From contig CALYLO010000015.1 of the NCBI GenBank assembly GCA_944800085.1, forward strand, positions 62,001 through 126,000: a stretch of 64,000 bases of DNA. Reading direction: 5' to 3'. The notes under the pieces are model-generated. The model was not told the origin of the DNA. It saw only the letters and a program-made list of their open reading frames with translations, and searched no databases. Positions 33,502-42,151 of this stretch are shown here, piece by piece. Numbering within the stretch: position 1 is the first letter of the stretch; each line of letters starts with the position of its first letter. A program made the translations under genes and the position numbers. This stretch comes from Paenibacillus melissococcoides (lineage in GTDB: Bacteria > Bacillota > Bacilli > Paenibacillales > Paenibacillaceae).

Positions 33502-36357
33502 CTATTTTTCGTGCTCGCTTAACCACGCTTCGATTCTGGGCACCAGCTGCACATTGGCCATGTGCTCCATCTTCGGCCCAGGAAGCGAATATAAGAAATG
33601 TTTGCCGTAGCTCGTCTCAATCACCCGCGTATCGTACACGATGACGATGCCTTTGTCCTGAGCGGTCCGCACAAGGCGTCCGAAGCCCTGCTTGAAGCGG
33701 ATGACCGCCTGCGGAACCGAATATTTCCGGAACGGGTTCTGCTTCTGGCGCTTCAGCCGATCGCATTTGGCTTCGACGAGCGGATGGTTCGGCGGCTGGA
33801 ACGGCAGCCGGACAATGGCGAGACAGGTGAGCGCGTCGCCGGGAATGTCGACGCCTTCCCAGAAGCTGCTCGTACCGAGCAGCACGGATGTCGGCTGCTC
33901 CCGAAAACGGCGCGTCAGCTTGCTGCGGTTCCCGCTGTCGATGCCTTGGCCCAGCACCTGAATGCCGCTTGCGCTCAGCGCTTCGTTCAGCGGCTCGTAC
34001 ACATCCCGGAGCATGCGGTACGAGGTGAACAGGACGAGCATTCTCCCGCGGGTGACGAGCGCCACATCCCCGATCGATTTCGCGAGCATCTGATTGAAGA
34101 CCGCGTCGGACGAGCCTTTGACGCTGGGGAAATCCCGGGGGATAACGACTAGCGCCTGCTCCCGGTAATTGAACGGGGATGGCAGAATGACCGTATGCAG
34201 CCTGCCGTCATTGGCAGCTTCCGTCAGCCCGATCTGCTCCTGCACGAACTGGAACGACTTGTCTACGGACAGCGTCGCCGAAGTGAGGATGACGCTCTTC
34301 TTCGGTTCGAAGAAATAACGGTTCAGCGCGTCGCTCACATCAACCGGCACGGCATACATTTGCAGCGACTTGAACTTGAACTGCGTATTGCCTTCCATCC
34401 AGTAGACCGTCTCCGGATCCGAGCCCTGCATGAACAGGCGGAAATCGTCGCGCACTTGCCCTACATCCTTCAGCAGCCCGGTAATATCGACGATGACGCC
34501 CTCCAGTTCTTCGTCATCGGCCTCTTTCCACTCATTAACCAGCTTTTCGCCCGAGCGAACGATGTCGCTGAGGCGGGCGTGGATCGATTTCTCCAGCTCC
34601 ACCGCTTCGGGCCAGCCTTCCGGGCGCTCGCCGGCCGGGAGGCGAAGCACCGTCTGGCCGCCCTCGAATTGACCGGCTTCCCCGGAAGGAAGCAGCTGAT
34701 ACAGCATGTCATGCAGCCGATCCCATTGCTCCTTCACGTCGACGATCTGCTGCAGCAGCTTGTCGATCCCTTCGGCCCAGATAAGCGCTTTCTCATGCCC
34801 TGACAACCGGAGGCGCTGTTGAAGCACGACAAGAGCGCCGCTCTTGCTGTCTTTGAACAGCCGGGTCAGCGGGTGAATGAGTGAAAAATATTGCAAATTC
34901 GTCCCCAAGTGCTTGCCGGCCGTCTCCTCGAAATGATGCGCCTCGTCAACGACGAGATGCTCATAGCCCGGGAGCAGACGATGATCCGCCATCACGTCGG
35001 TAAACAATAACGAATGATTCGTAATGACGATATCGGAGAGATTCGCATTATTTTTGGCCCGGTGATAGAAGCAGCGGCGGAACCAAGGACAGGAACGGTT
35101 CAGGCAGGAATCGCTGTCGCTGGATACCGAATCCCAGAACTCGGGCCCTTTGTGCACGAGATGCAGTTCCTCGTCATCTCCATGCTCCGTCCGGCTGAGC
35201 CATACGAGCAGCTGCGCCGCTGTGATGCTGTCATCTCTTGCGTGAACGAACTCTCTGTTACTTATTTTATGTTCAAATTTACGCAAACACAAATAGTGAC
35301 TGCGTCCTTTTAAAATCGATACCTTGAACGAAAAAGGAACAATCTGCTCCAGAAGCGGCACATCGCGCTGTCTCAGCTGCTCCTGCAGGTTGATCGTATG
35401 GGTGCTGACCACGACCTTCTTCTCGTGAAGTACGCTGTGATACAGGGCCGGCAGCAAATAACCGAGCGACTTGCCCGTTCCCGTTCCGGCTTCGATCAGC
35501 AGATGCTTATTCTCATCGAGACACTCCATCACTTCGTTGAACATCTGCTCCTGCGAGGCCCGAGGCTCGTAGTGATCCAGCATCGCTTCCATCCGCTGCT
35601 TCACTTCATCGAGAAATTGACGGAACGACTTGCCGGCCAGCGGATTGTCCGCAGACGCGTCGCGAGGCGGCGGCGTGTCGGTCCAATCGTCCTGCTTGAG
35701 CATCATGTGGCGGTAAGGGAAGTAGCCTTCCTCCTCCCAGCTTGCCATATTCCGCTCCCGTTCGCTCAGCTTCTCCGCCAGCAGCCACTTCAAATCGCGT
35801 TCTTCATGATCCCCGAAGACCTCGACGATGCCTTGCAGCGTAAGCAAAGGCAGGTCGTCAATGGCTTCCATGCAGCGGCGGAAGATGTCCGCCGTCGCAA
35901 GCGCATCGCTGTCCGCCTGATGAGGCCGGTCATGGGCAATGCCGAAATCATGAGCTACGGAACCTAGCTGATAGGAAGGAAGCGAAGGGAACAAAATGCG
36001 AAGCAGCTCGATCGTGTCCAATATCCGGCCGGTGAACGGCAAATAACCGGTCTGCTCCAGCGCCTGCCGCAAATATTGATAATCGAAGCCGACATTGTGG
36101 CCGACCAGGACCACGTCGCTCAGCAGCGGCACCATCCCGGTCATGGCCTCGTCCAGTTCTGGCGCATCCTGAACATCCTCGTCGGAGATGCCCGTAAGAT
36201 TCGTAATGAATTCGGGTATGCTTGCCGTCGGACGGACCAGGGTGTGGTATTGTTGCTCTACGTTCAGATCATGCCCCAGAACGACAAGGCCAATCTGTAT
36301 AATTTCATCGCTGGGCTGATTGCCCGTCGTCTCAAAATCCAACACAGCAAATCTCAT
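33502..36357 (-). CDS. dinG: DinG-family helicase with N-terminal DEDD exonuclease
   Basis: This 951-residue protein combines a DnaQ-like 3'-5' exonuclease (about 1-165; F-A-V-L-D-F-E-T-T-G, later D-S-D-A-L-A-T-A) with an XPD/DinG-type helicase: Walker A E-A-G-T-G-T-G-K-S, DEAH box V-V-D-E-A-H-H-F-E-E, and R-L-P-F-Q-P-P and G-F-G-R-L-V-R-T in the C-terminal half. Between them, Cys in H-Y-L-C-L-R and a C-x4-C-x5-C group (S-C-L-N-R-S-C-P-W-F-R-R-C) match the iron-sulphur ligand spacing of E. coli DinG. Both exonuclease and Fe-S helicase features therefore seem present. The position between panD and ypmB is as in B. subtilis. Confidence 0.92.
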   Translation of the reverse strand: MRFAVLDFETTGNQPSDEIIQIGLVVLGHDLNVEQQYHTLVRPTASIPEFITNLTGISDEDVQDAPELDEAMTGMVPLLSDVVLVGHNVGFDYQYLRQALEQTGYLPFTGRILDTIELLRILFPSLPSYQLGSVAHDFGIAHDRPHQADSDALATADIFRRCMEAIDDLPLLTLQGIVEVFGDHEERDLKWLLAEKLSERERNMASWEEEGYFPYRHMMLKQDDWTDTPPPRDASADNPLAGKSFRQFLDEVKQRMEAMLDHYEPRASQEQMFNEVMECLDENKHLLIEAGTGTGKSLGYLLPALYHSVLHEKKVVVSTHTINLQEQLRQRDVPLLEQIVPFSFKVSILKGRSHYLCLRKFEHKISNREFVHARDDSITAAQLLVWLSRTEHGDDEELHLVHKGPEFWDSVSSDSDSCLNRSCPWFRRCFYHRAKNNANLSDIVITNHSLLFTDVMADHRLLPGYEHLVVDEAHHFEETAGKHLGTNLQYFSLIHPLTRLFKDSKSGALVVLQQRLRLSGHEKALIWAEGIDKLLQQIVDVKEQWDRLHDMLYQLLPSGEAGQFEGGQTVLRLPAGERPEGWPEAVELEKSIHARLSDIVRSGEKLVNEWKEADDEELEGVIVDITGLLKDVGQVRDDFRLFMQGSDPETVYWMEGNTQFKFKSLQMYAVPVDVSDALNRYFFEPKKSVILTSATLSVDKSFQFVQEQIGLTEAANDGRLHTVILPSPFNYREQALVVIPRDFPSVKGSSDAVFNQMLAKSIGDVALVTRGRMLVLFTSYRMLRDVYEPLNEALSASGIQVLGQGIDSGNRSKLTRRFREQPTSVLLGTSSFWEGVDIPGDALTCLAIVRLPFQPPNHPLVEAKCDRLKRQKQNPFRKYSVPQAVIRFKQGFGRLVRTAQDKGIVIVYDTRVIETSYGKHFLYSLPGPKMEHMANVQLVPRIEAWLSEHEK

Positions 36358-36423
36358 TATCTGTTAATTCCTCTCACCGATTTCTGTTCTTAGCATAACA
36401 GATGATCGGCCATTTGGAAATGC

Positions 36424-36472
36424 ACAGAGGGAAACATCTGTGCGTATTTTTACGAACAGGTTTCCCTCTCTG
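36424..36472 (-). terminator. Hairpin after the TPR gene
   Basis: AGAGGGAAAC and GTTTCCCTCT form a long inverted repeat with additional CTGT/ACAG pairs in the loop side, between the TPR gene and dinG. It is a strong candidate terminator for the TPR gene on the minus strand. Confidence 0.65.
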
Positions 36473-36473
36473 G

Positions 36474-37106
36474 TTACGGCATGTGAATCCACTCACCGCC
36501 ATATTGTAAATGATCGCCATCCGACAGACACGCTTTCAAGTTCAAAACAGGCTCTGGCAGTGAAGGATCAAGCAGATGCGCTTTGCTGAAGTATTCCTTC
36601 GCTTTGGAAAGCTCCCGCTGCTCGGCGCTGATGCACCCCAAGGCATTGTAAGCGATCGCTTTGAGGCATTTGCTCTCGGTCAGAGGAATGATGAGTTGAA
36701 AATGATGTCCCGCTTCCTGATTCCGGCCCAGATACAAATAACTCATGGCCAAATAAATGCGGCTGTCGATATGGTCCGGCCTTATCGATGCCGCCGCTTC
36801 CAAATGCTTGACGGCTTCATCATACATCATCAGCATGTAGTATCCCTGACCTCGCTGGAACGGATCCGTAAAATCGGGCAATGTCGGCTGCGGCTGCGCC
36901 TCGATCACGTCATTGGGACTGTGAGGACGCAGCGAGGCAAGCTTCTCCTCGAACCGAAGCCACTCCTCCACGATGTAATCGCTCATGGTGGACAGCACCT
37001 TCAATTGCCGGTCCAGTTCCTGCTTGCGCTCTCCCGCCGCTTGGGGATACTGGCGAATTAATTCATCCAGCACTTCATTCATCGTCGCGAATACTTGTTG
37101 CAGCAC
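36474..37106 (-). CDS. Tetratricopeptide-repeat protein
   Basis: This 210-residue soluble protein begins with a charged helical region (about 1-65) and then two to three TPR-like helix pairs (about 80-185), for example G-Q-G-Y-Y-M-L-M-M-Y-D-E-A-V-K-H-L-E-A-A, I-Y-L-A-M-S-Y-L-Y-L-G and A-Y-N-A-L-G-C-I...K-A-K-E-Y-F-S-K-A-H. TPRs mediate protein-protein contact; no enzymatic motif is visible and the partner is unknown. It sits between panD and dinG, with a hairpin terminator after it, and seems to be its own transcription unit. Confidence 0.78.
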   Translation of the reverse strand: MLQQVFATMNEVLDELIRQYPQAAGERKQELDRQLKVLSTMSDYIVEEWLRFEEKLASLRPHSPNDVIEAQPQPTLPDFTDPFQRGQGYYMLMMYDEAVKHLEAAASIRPDHIDSRIYLAMSYLYLGRNQEAGHHFQLIIPLTESKCLKAIAYNALGCISAEQRELSKAKEYFSKAHLLDPSLPEPVLNLKACLSDGDHLQYGGEWIHMP

Positions 37107-37294
37107 GATTCCATCCCACCTTTACGAGTGATGCGTATCGTCGATAACGGATCTACGTTCATTGTGTGTTAAGGGGGTGGATTTCATTCCGCGCTCCAAC
37201 GTTTACCCAACGGAGCCTGGCGCTGTCAGAGGCTTGGCCTGAGCCGGGTCGAAGCGTGCCGGTGCCTGCGCTGTGATGGCGGCCGTTGAAGCGT

Positions 37295-37681
37295 TTATTT
37301 GATCGTCGCGTGAGCTTCCGTTCCGGCCATCAATTCCACCGGCTTGTTCTCCCCATCGACGAATACGATTTTGGGCTGATAAGTACGCGCTTCTTCGTCG
37401 GTCATTGCCGCATACGAAATAATAATGACATTGTCTCCGGGCTGGACAAGGCGCGCTGCCGCCCCGTTCAGGCAGATGACGCCGGAATGGCGCAGACCCG
37501 GAATGACGTAAGTTTCCAGACGGGCGCCGTTGTAATTGTTGACAATCTGCACTTTCTCATTGGCCCAAATGTCGGCGCATTCCATCAGATGCTCATCGAT
37601 CGTAATGCTGCCCACATAATTCAAATTAGCCTCCGTCACCGTAGCGCGGTGGATTTTCGATTTCATCATTTCACGGAACAT
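37295..37681 (-). CDS. panD: Aspartate 1-decarboxylase precursor
   Basis: PanD (128 residues) makes beta-alanine for pantothenate. It is a pyruvoyl enzyme that cleaves itself; the processing site G-S is present in L-N-Y-V-G-S-I-T-I-D-E. Other conserved parts are K-I-H-R-A-T-V-T, N-G-A-A-A-R-L and G-D-x-V-I-I-I-S-Y-A. It overlaps the end of panC by 16 bases, so it is the last gene of panBCD. Length is normal. Confidence 0.95.
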   Translation of the reverse strand: MFREMMKSKIHRATVTEANLNYVGSITIDEHLMECADIWANEKVQIVNNYNGARLETYVIPGLRHSGVICLNGAAARLVQPGDNVIIISYAAMTDEEARTYQPKIVFVDGENKPVELMAGTEAHATIK

Positions 37682-38586
37682 AATCGTCCTCCTTGGCGGC
37701 TGAAGAGCCGGTTGTCGATTAAGCGCGTTCGCCCGAAGCGGACCGCCAGTGCGATAAGCACGTCGCTCCCCGCATGGCCGACCGGTTCATCGGAAGGCAG
37801 CGCCTGCAGCGCCGGGAACGTCAGGATGTCAATGTAATCAATGTCCGCCAGCGGCGCTTCTCCGATAACCTGACGGATGCGGGACTTCACTTCTTCCGCC
37901 GTAAGCCCGGGCTCCTGCCCCAGCCATTCCTCCGCCATGCGGAGCGAGCGGGATAAGCCGAGCGCCTGCTCGCGCTCCTCCCCGCTCAGGTACACATTGC
38001 GCGAGCTGAGCGCGAGCCCGTCCGCTTCCCGCACGATCGGGCAAGGCACGATCGTGACGTCGAAGTTCAGGTCGGCCACCATCTGTTGAATGACGGCCAC
38101 CTGCTGCGCGTCCTTCATTCCGAAGTATGCCCGATCGGGCTTGACAATATGGAACAGCTTCGCGACCACAGTCGTGACGCCGTCGAAATGGCCCGGGCGG
38201 GACGCGCCGCACAACCGCTCGGTCACTTCGCGCACATGAATCGTCGTCTTCGTCGTCTTCGTCGGCTGCGGATACATCTCTTCCGGAGACGGCAGAAAGA
38301 CGATATCGATGCCAAGCGAAGCCGCGAGCTTCAGATCCCGCTCTTCGTCGCGCGGATATTGGGCCAGATCCTCGTTTGGCCCGAATTGAATCGGATTGAC
38401 GAAGATGCTCAGCACCGTGACCGCGCACTGCTCCTTCGCCTGCCGCATCAGACTGGCATGGCCTTCATGAAGATAGCCCATCGTCGGGACGAATCCGACC
38501 TCCGCCCGCCCCGATTGCTGGTCCGCTTCCTGCCGCAGCCTGCGGACCTCGGACCGCAGCTCGGCGATGGTGCGTACGGCGATCAT
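37666..38586 (-). CDS. panC: Pantothenate synthetase
   Basis: PanC (306 residues) joins pantoate and beta-alanine with ATP via pantoyl adenylate. It belongs to the HIGH nucleotidyltransferase group: P-T-M-G-Y-L-H-E-G-H-A-S-L near the N-terminus, F-V-N-P-I-Q-F-G-P-N-E-D, F-G-x-K-D-x-Q-Q, and L-S-S-R-N-V-Y-L. The start overlaps the panB stop (ATGA, 38583-38586) and the 3' end overlaps panD, so the three genes are tightly coupled. About 15-20 residues longer than some homologues at the C-terminus. Confidence 0.95.
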   Translation of the reverse strand: MIAVRTIAELRSEVRRLRQEADQQSGRAEVGFVPTMGYLHEGHASLMRQAKEQCAVTVLSIFVNPIQFGPNEDLAQYPRDEERDLKLAASLGIDIVFLPSPEEMYPQPTKTTKTTIHVREVTERLCGASRPGHFDGVTTVVAKLFHIVKPDRAYFGMKDAQQVAVIQQMVADLNFDVTIVPCPIVREADGLALSSRNVYLSGEEREQALGLSRSLRMAEEWLGQEPGLTAEEVKSRIRQVIGEAPLADIDYIDILTFPALQALPSDEPVGHAGSDVLIALAVRFGRTRLIDNRLFSRQGGRLCSVK

Positions 38587-39464
38587 CGGACATCCTCCTC
38601 TTCCTTGGCGGCATGTCCGTACAATTGGCCCTGCACTTCTTCATCGGCCGCGAATGAATGGCTTTCTGCCGGGAAGGCCCCCGCTTTCACCTCACGCACA
38701 TAGGCGCCGATCCCCTCTTGAATCATGGCGCCGATATCGGCATAGGTTTTGACGAACCGCTTCTCGCGGTAATCCGCCGTATAGCGCAGCAGGTCGTGGA
38801 ACACGAGCACCTGGCCGTCGCAGCCCGCGCCCGCCCCGATGCCGATCGTCGGTATCGAGAGCCGTTCCGTAATATATGCCGCCACCTGCGCCGTCACCAG
38901 CTCGAGCACAATCGCGAAGGCGCCGGCCTTCTCCAGCGCCAGGGCATCCTCCAGCAAGCGGTTCGCATCCTCGGCCGTCTTGCCTTGAATGCGGTAGCCG
39001 CCGATCTGATTCACCGACTGCGGCGTCAAGCCGATATGGCCCAGAACGGGCACCCCCGCTTGCACGCATGCTTCGACTGTGGCAGCAATCTCCCTGCCGC
39101 CCTCCATTTTGACCGCATGGGCATGGCCTTCCTGCATAATGCGGCGGACGCCGGCCAGCGTGTCCGGAATGCTGCCGTGGTAGGTCATGAACGGCATATC
39201 TGTCACGATGAAGGTGCGGGACGCCCCCCTCCGTACGGCGCGTGAATGATACACCATGTCGTCGAGCGTGACCGGCAGCGTGGAGTCATAGCCGAGCACG
39301 ACGTTGCCCAGGGAATCGCCGACGAGAATCAAATCAACGCCGGCCGCTTCCGCCAATTGGGCCGACGGGTAATCATACGCCGTCACCATGGCCAGCTTTT
39401 CCCCGCGCCCCTTCATCGCCTTCATTTTCACAATGCTTAACGGTTGTGTTGCCATCTCGTACAT
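38583..39464 (-). CDS. panB: 3-methyl-2-oxobutanoate hydroxymethyltransferase
   Basis: PanB (293 residues from ATG 39464) forms ketopantoate from 2-oxoisovalerate and 5,10-methylene-THF. ATG 39464 lies four bases after AAGGAG; ATG 39455 is an alternative. TIM-barrel signatures: M-V-T-A-Y-D-Y-P-S-A, L-V-G-D-S-L-G-N-V (Mg-binding Asp), K-M-E-G-G, and G-I-G-A-G-A-G-C-D-G-Q-V-L-V. It is the first gene of panBCD and is preceded by a long structured leader with an intrinsic terminator. Confidence 0.95.
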   Translation of the reverse strand: MYEMATQPLSIVKMKAMKGRGEKLAMVTAYDYPSAQLAEAAGVDLILVGDSLGNVVLGYDSTLPVTLDDMVYHSRAVRRGASRTFIVTDMPFMTYHGSIPDTLAGVRRIMQEGHAHAVKMEGGREIAATVEACVQAGVPVLGHIGLTPQSVNQIGGYRIQGKTAEDANRLLEDALALEKAGAFAIVLELVTAQVAAYITERLSIPTIGIGAGAGCDGQVLVFHDLLRYTADYREKRFVKTYADIGAMIQEGIGAYVREVKAGAFPAESHSFAADEEVQGQLYGHAAKEEEDVR

Positions 39465-39594
39465 CCATCTCCTTTTGTAGAGGCCGTTCAAAAAGTCCGC
39501 TTTACCGCGAAAACCTTATTTGGAACACAGACCCTTCGAGGCCGGCCCCTTTTTTGTTGTTCGCCCTCGTTCCTTCGCTTTAGTGTGCGCAAAA

Positions 39595-39630
39595 CAAAAA
39601 AACCTTTCAGCATTTCCTGCTAAAAAGGTC
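39595..39630 (-). terminator. Intrinsic terminator/attenuator upstream of panB
   Basis: On the minus strand ACCTTTTTAGCA pairs with TGCTGAAAGGT around GGAAA, followed by seven T. It lies about 130 bases before panB and about 190 bases after birA, so it either ends birA transcription or attenuates the panBCD leader. Confidence 0.85.
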
Positions 39631-39795
39631 ACCAAAGAGAAAAAGAGGTCGCATGCGGACGTCCTTCTGTCTCGGTCCCTTCGGCTCAGAGCAGATACGT
39701 GCATCACGTTCGTCAAGGAATATGTACTTGTCGGCACGATTTCCTTGCTTACTCGGGTGAGTGCGATTCTCTCCCGAGATACCGCCTCACCGACT
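39631..39795 (-). ncRNA. Candidate pan-type structured leader of panBCD
   Basis: An extended -10 (TGCTATACT, near 39798-39806 on the minus strand) could start a leader ahead of the terminator at 39595-39630. Two hairpins follow each other with a four-base gap. The first (39778 to 39752) is CTCGGG/CCCGAG with an inner GAG/CTC stem, separated by one unpaired A on each strand. The second (39747 to 39714) is CAAGGAA/TTCCTTG. Tandem hairpins with protruding adenosines upstream of panB recall the published pan RNA motif of Firmicutes, but I assign it from memory of its general shape only. Confidence 0.45.
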
Positions 39796-39822
39796 ACAGT
39801 ATAGCAGATCCATGAACCTGTT

Positions 39823-40794
39823 TCACCCGGAAAAATGCACATCTCCGGAAAAAACTTTTTGCACCGCTCCCGTCTTGTCCCTCAGCAGCAGGGCGCCGGA
39901 TTCATCCAGCCCTACCGCGACGCCCTGCAGCGGCCCCTGCGGGGTCTCGACGGTCATCTGGCGTCCGAGCGTGATGCTCTGGGCCTCCCACAGCGTGCGG
40001 ATGGGCCCGAATCCTTCCTCCTCATACAGCCGGTACAACTGCTCCATCTCCTGCAGGCATGCCGCCACCAGCGTGGCCCGGTCCACTTCCTGGCCCGTCA
40101 CGATCTTCAAGGACGTCGCCCGCTCTTGCAGCTCCTCCGGGAAGTCGGCGGCATCCAGGTTGACGCTGATGCCGATGCCGGCAATGACGTAGAGCAGCCG
40201 CTCGTCTTCGGCGGCCGACTCGAGCAGGATGCCGGCCACTTTTTTGCCGTCGGCCAAGATGTCGTTCGGCCATTTGATGCCGAGCGGGGCGGATGTCAGC
40301 TTTTTCATCGACCGGAACATCGCCACCGCCGAGAGCAGCGTCAGGTGCGGCGTATACGGCAGCGGAATGCGAGGGCGCAGGACGATGCTCATCCAGACGC
40401 CCTTGCCTGCCGGCGAATGCCAGACATGCCCCTGGCGGCCCCGGCCGCCCGTCTGCTCCTCCGCCAGCACGACCGCGCCCTCGGGCGCGCCTTCCTTCGC
40501 CCAGGCGGCCGCTTCGTTCTGGGTCGACTCCGTCTTCTCCAGGATGCGCAGCCGGTTGCCGAAGGTGCCCGGCGCCAGCTTGCTGAGCAGCGCCGCCTCA
40601 TCGAGCCGGGTCGGCTGGGTTACCAGACGGTACCCGAGCTTCGGCACGGCGTCGAAGGCGTAGCCTTTGGCGCGAAGGACGTTGATCTGCTTCCATACGG
40701 CCGTCCGCGTGATCTGGAGCCGGCGGCTCAATTCCTCGCCGGAAATATATTGATCCGGGTGTTCCCGGAACCAGTCCAGTAATTTTTCATTCAT
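39823..40794 (-). CDS. birA: Biotin operon repressor / biotin-[acetyl-CoA-carboxylase] ligase
   Basis: This 323-residue bifunctional protein attaches biotin to carboxylases and represses biotin genes. ATG 40794 overlaps the cca stop (ATGA) and begins the N-terminal HTH (L-S-R-R-L-Q-I-T-R-T-A-V-W-K-Q-I). The ligase domain shows S-T-Q-N-E-A, the adenylate loop G-G-R-G-R-Q-G-H-V-W, and K-W-P-N-D-I-L...K-V-A-G-I-L-L-E. A small C-terminal SH3-like domain (about 270-320) is present. The frame stays open far upstream within cca, but that is shadow. The cca-birA-panB order matches B. subtilis. Confidence 0.94.
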   Translation of the reverse strand: MNEKLLDWFREHPDQYISGEELSRRLQITRTAVWKQINVLRAKGYAFDAVPKLGYRLVTQPTRLDEAALLSKLAPGTFGNRLRILEKTESTQNEAAAWAKEGAPEGAVVLAEEQTGGRGRQGHVWHSPAGKGVWMSIVLRPRIPLPYTPHLTLLSAVAMFRSMKKLTSAPLGIKWPNDILADGKKVAGILLESAAEDERLLYVIAGIGISVNLDAADFPEELQERATSLKIVTGQEVDRATLVAACLQEMEQLYRLYEEEGFGPIRTLWEAQSITLGRQMTVETPQGPLQGVAVGLDESGALLLRDKTGAVQKVFSGDVHFSG

Positions 40795-42080
40795 TCGTTG
40801 TTCCACTCTTTCTCCACGTATTTCCTGAGCGCGTCGCGCTCGTTCGGCACGTCGCCGAGCGCGACGGCAAGCCAGGCGGCTTCGAGCGCCTCGCGAAGCC
40901 ACGGCCCGGCCGGCCGGTCCGCCGCTTGCAGCAGATCCCCGCCCGTCAGGGCGATATCCGGCAGGCGGCGGACGGCGATGCGCTGGAGCCAGGCTTCGCC
41001 GTCCCGCAGGAACGGCGCAAGCCGCTCCTCCGGCACGCCAGCCAGCGCCGTGCGGCAGGCGTGCCATCCGCGGAGCGCGTCCTCGCCGCAGGCGTAGAGC
41101 GCTTCCGCGTAGGCCCGGCGCCAGGCGCGCTCGCCGCCGGGCCCGGCCAGGGCGGCCTCGCCTCCGGCCGCCAGCCGCGCCTCCGCGCGCAGGACGCCGA
41201 GCACCGCGTCCTGCTGCGCGCCCGAGAAGCGAAGCGCCTGCACGATGCGCTTCGCTTCCGCCTCGCCGGCCGCCAGGCCGAGCAGCAGCGCGGCGAAGCG
41301 CAGCTCGGGTCCGTCCACGGCCCCGAGCGCGCACAAGAGCCGCGGCCAGCCGTCCGGCGCAGGGACCGCCAGCGCGCCGAGCGGCTCCTTCGCATAGCGC
41401 AGGAGCCCGCTGCGCGCAAGCATGGCCCACCCGCGGGCCGGATCGGCTCCCGCGGTCAGCTTCCACAGCTCGTCGCGAACCCGTTCCATCGCGACGTAGC
41501 GCAGCGTCTCCCGTTGGCGGAGAAGCGCCCGCCACGTCGACTTGGCGATGCGTCCGCCCAGCAGCGACGCGAACCGGACGCCCCGCAGCATCCGCAGGGC
41601 GTCCTCGCGGAACCGCGTCTCCGGATCGCCGACGCAGCGGATAAGGCGCCGCTCCAGATCATCCCGGCCGCCGAACGGATCGCGCAGGCGCCCCTCAATA
41701 TCAAGCGCCATCGCGTTGATGGTAAAGTCGCGGCGCCGGAGATCCTCCTCCAGATCGCCGATGAACTCGACCGCTTCGGGCCGCCGATGATCCTCGTAGA
41801 CGGACTCCTTGCGGAAGGTCGTCACCTCATATGTATGATGATCCATGACGACCGTCACCGTGCCATGTGCGAGTCCCGTCGGCACGACGCGTCGGAATAA
41901 CGCCGTCACCTGCTCCGGCAGAGCGGAGGTCGCGATATCGATGTCGCCGACGGGCCGGCCGAGCAGCCTATCCCGCACGGAGCCTCCGACAATATAGGCT
42001 TCATGCCCCGCCGCCAGCAAGTGGCGCATCACTTGCCGCGCCTCCGCATACAGCAATTTTTCTTGAGGATGGCATTCCAT
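40791..42080 (-). CDS. cca: CCA tRNA nucleotidyltransferase
   Basis: This 429-residue class II nucleotidyltransferase adds CCA to tRNA 3' ends. Head-domain motifs: Y-I-V-G-G-S-V-R-D, D-I-D-I-A-T (catalytic Asp pair), R-R-D-F-T-I-N-A-M-A, and the nucleotide-selecting region (E-D-x-L-R-M-L-R-G-V-R-F-A). The C-terminal half (about 250-429) is very rich in Ala, Gly, Arg and Leu and in GC compared with neighbours, and would be the helical tail. Position between bshA and birA follows B. subtilis. Confidence 0.93.
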   Translation of the reverse strand: MECHPQEKLLYAEARQVMRHLLAAGHEAYIVGGSVRDRLLGRPVGDIDIATSALPEQVTALFRRVVPTGLAHGTVTVVMDHHTYEVTTFRKESVYEDHRRPEAVEFIGDLEEDLRRRDFTINAMALDIEGRLRDPFGGRDDLERRLIRCVGDPETRFREDALRMLRGVRFASLLGGRIAKSTWRALLRQRETLRYVAMERVRDELWKLTAGADPARGWAMLARSGLLRYAKEPLGALAVPAPDGWPRLLCALGAVDGPELRFAALLLGLAAGEAEAKRIVQALRFSGAQQDAVLGVLRAEARLAAGGEAALAGPGGERAWRRAYAEALYACGEDALRGWHACRTALAGVPEERLAPFLRDGEAWLQRIAVRRLPDIALTGGDLLQAADRPAGPWLREALEAAWLAVALGDVPNERDALRKYVEKEWNNE

Positions 42081-42151
42081 CTCTGGGTCACCCCTTTACA
42101 TGCAAGCGCGCGCAATGGCAGCCATTGCGCGCAGTAGATTCCGGCTGTACA

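Noticed and set aside
40795..41535. Long N-terminal extension of birA
   Set aside because: It lies inside cca in another frame, is R/A/G-rich shadow sequence, and the HTH of BirA begins at ATG 40794 with ATGA overlap.
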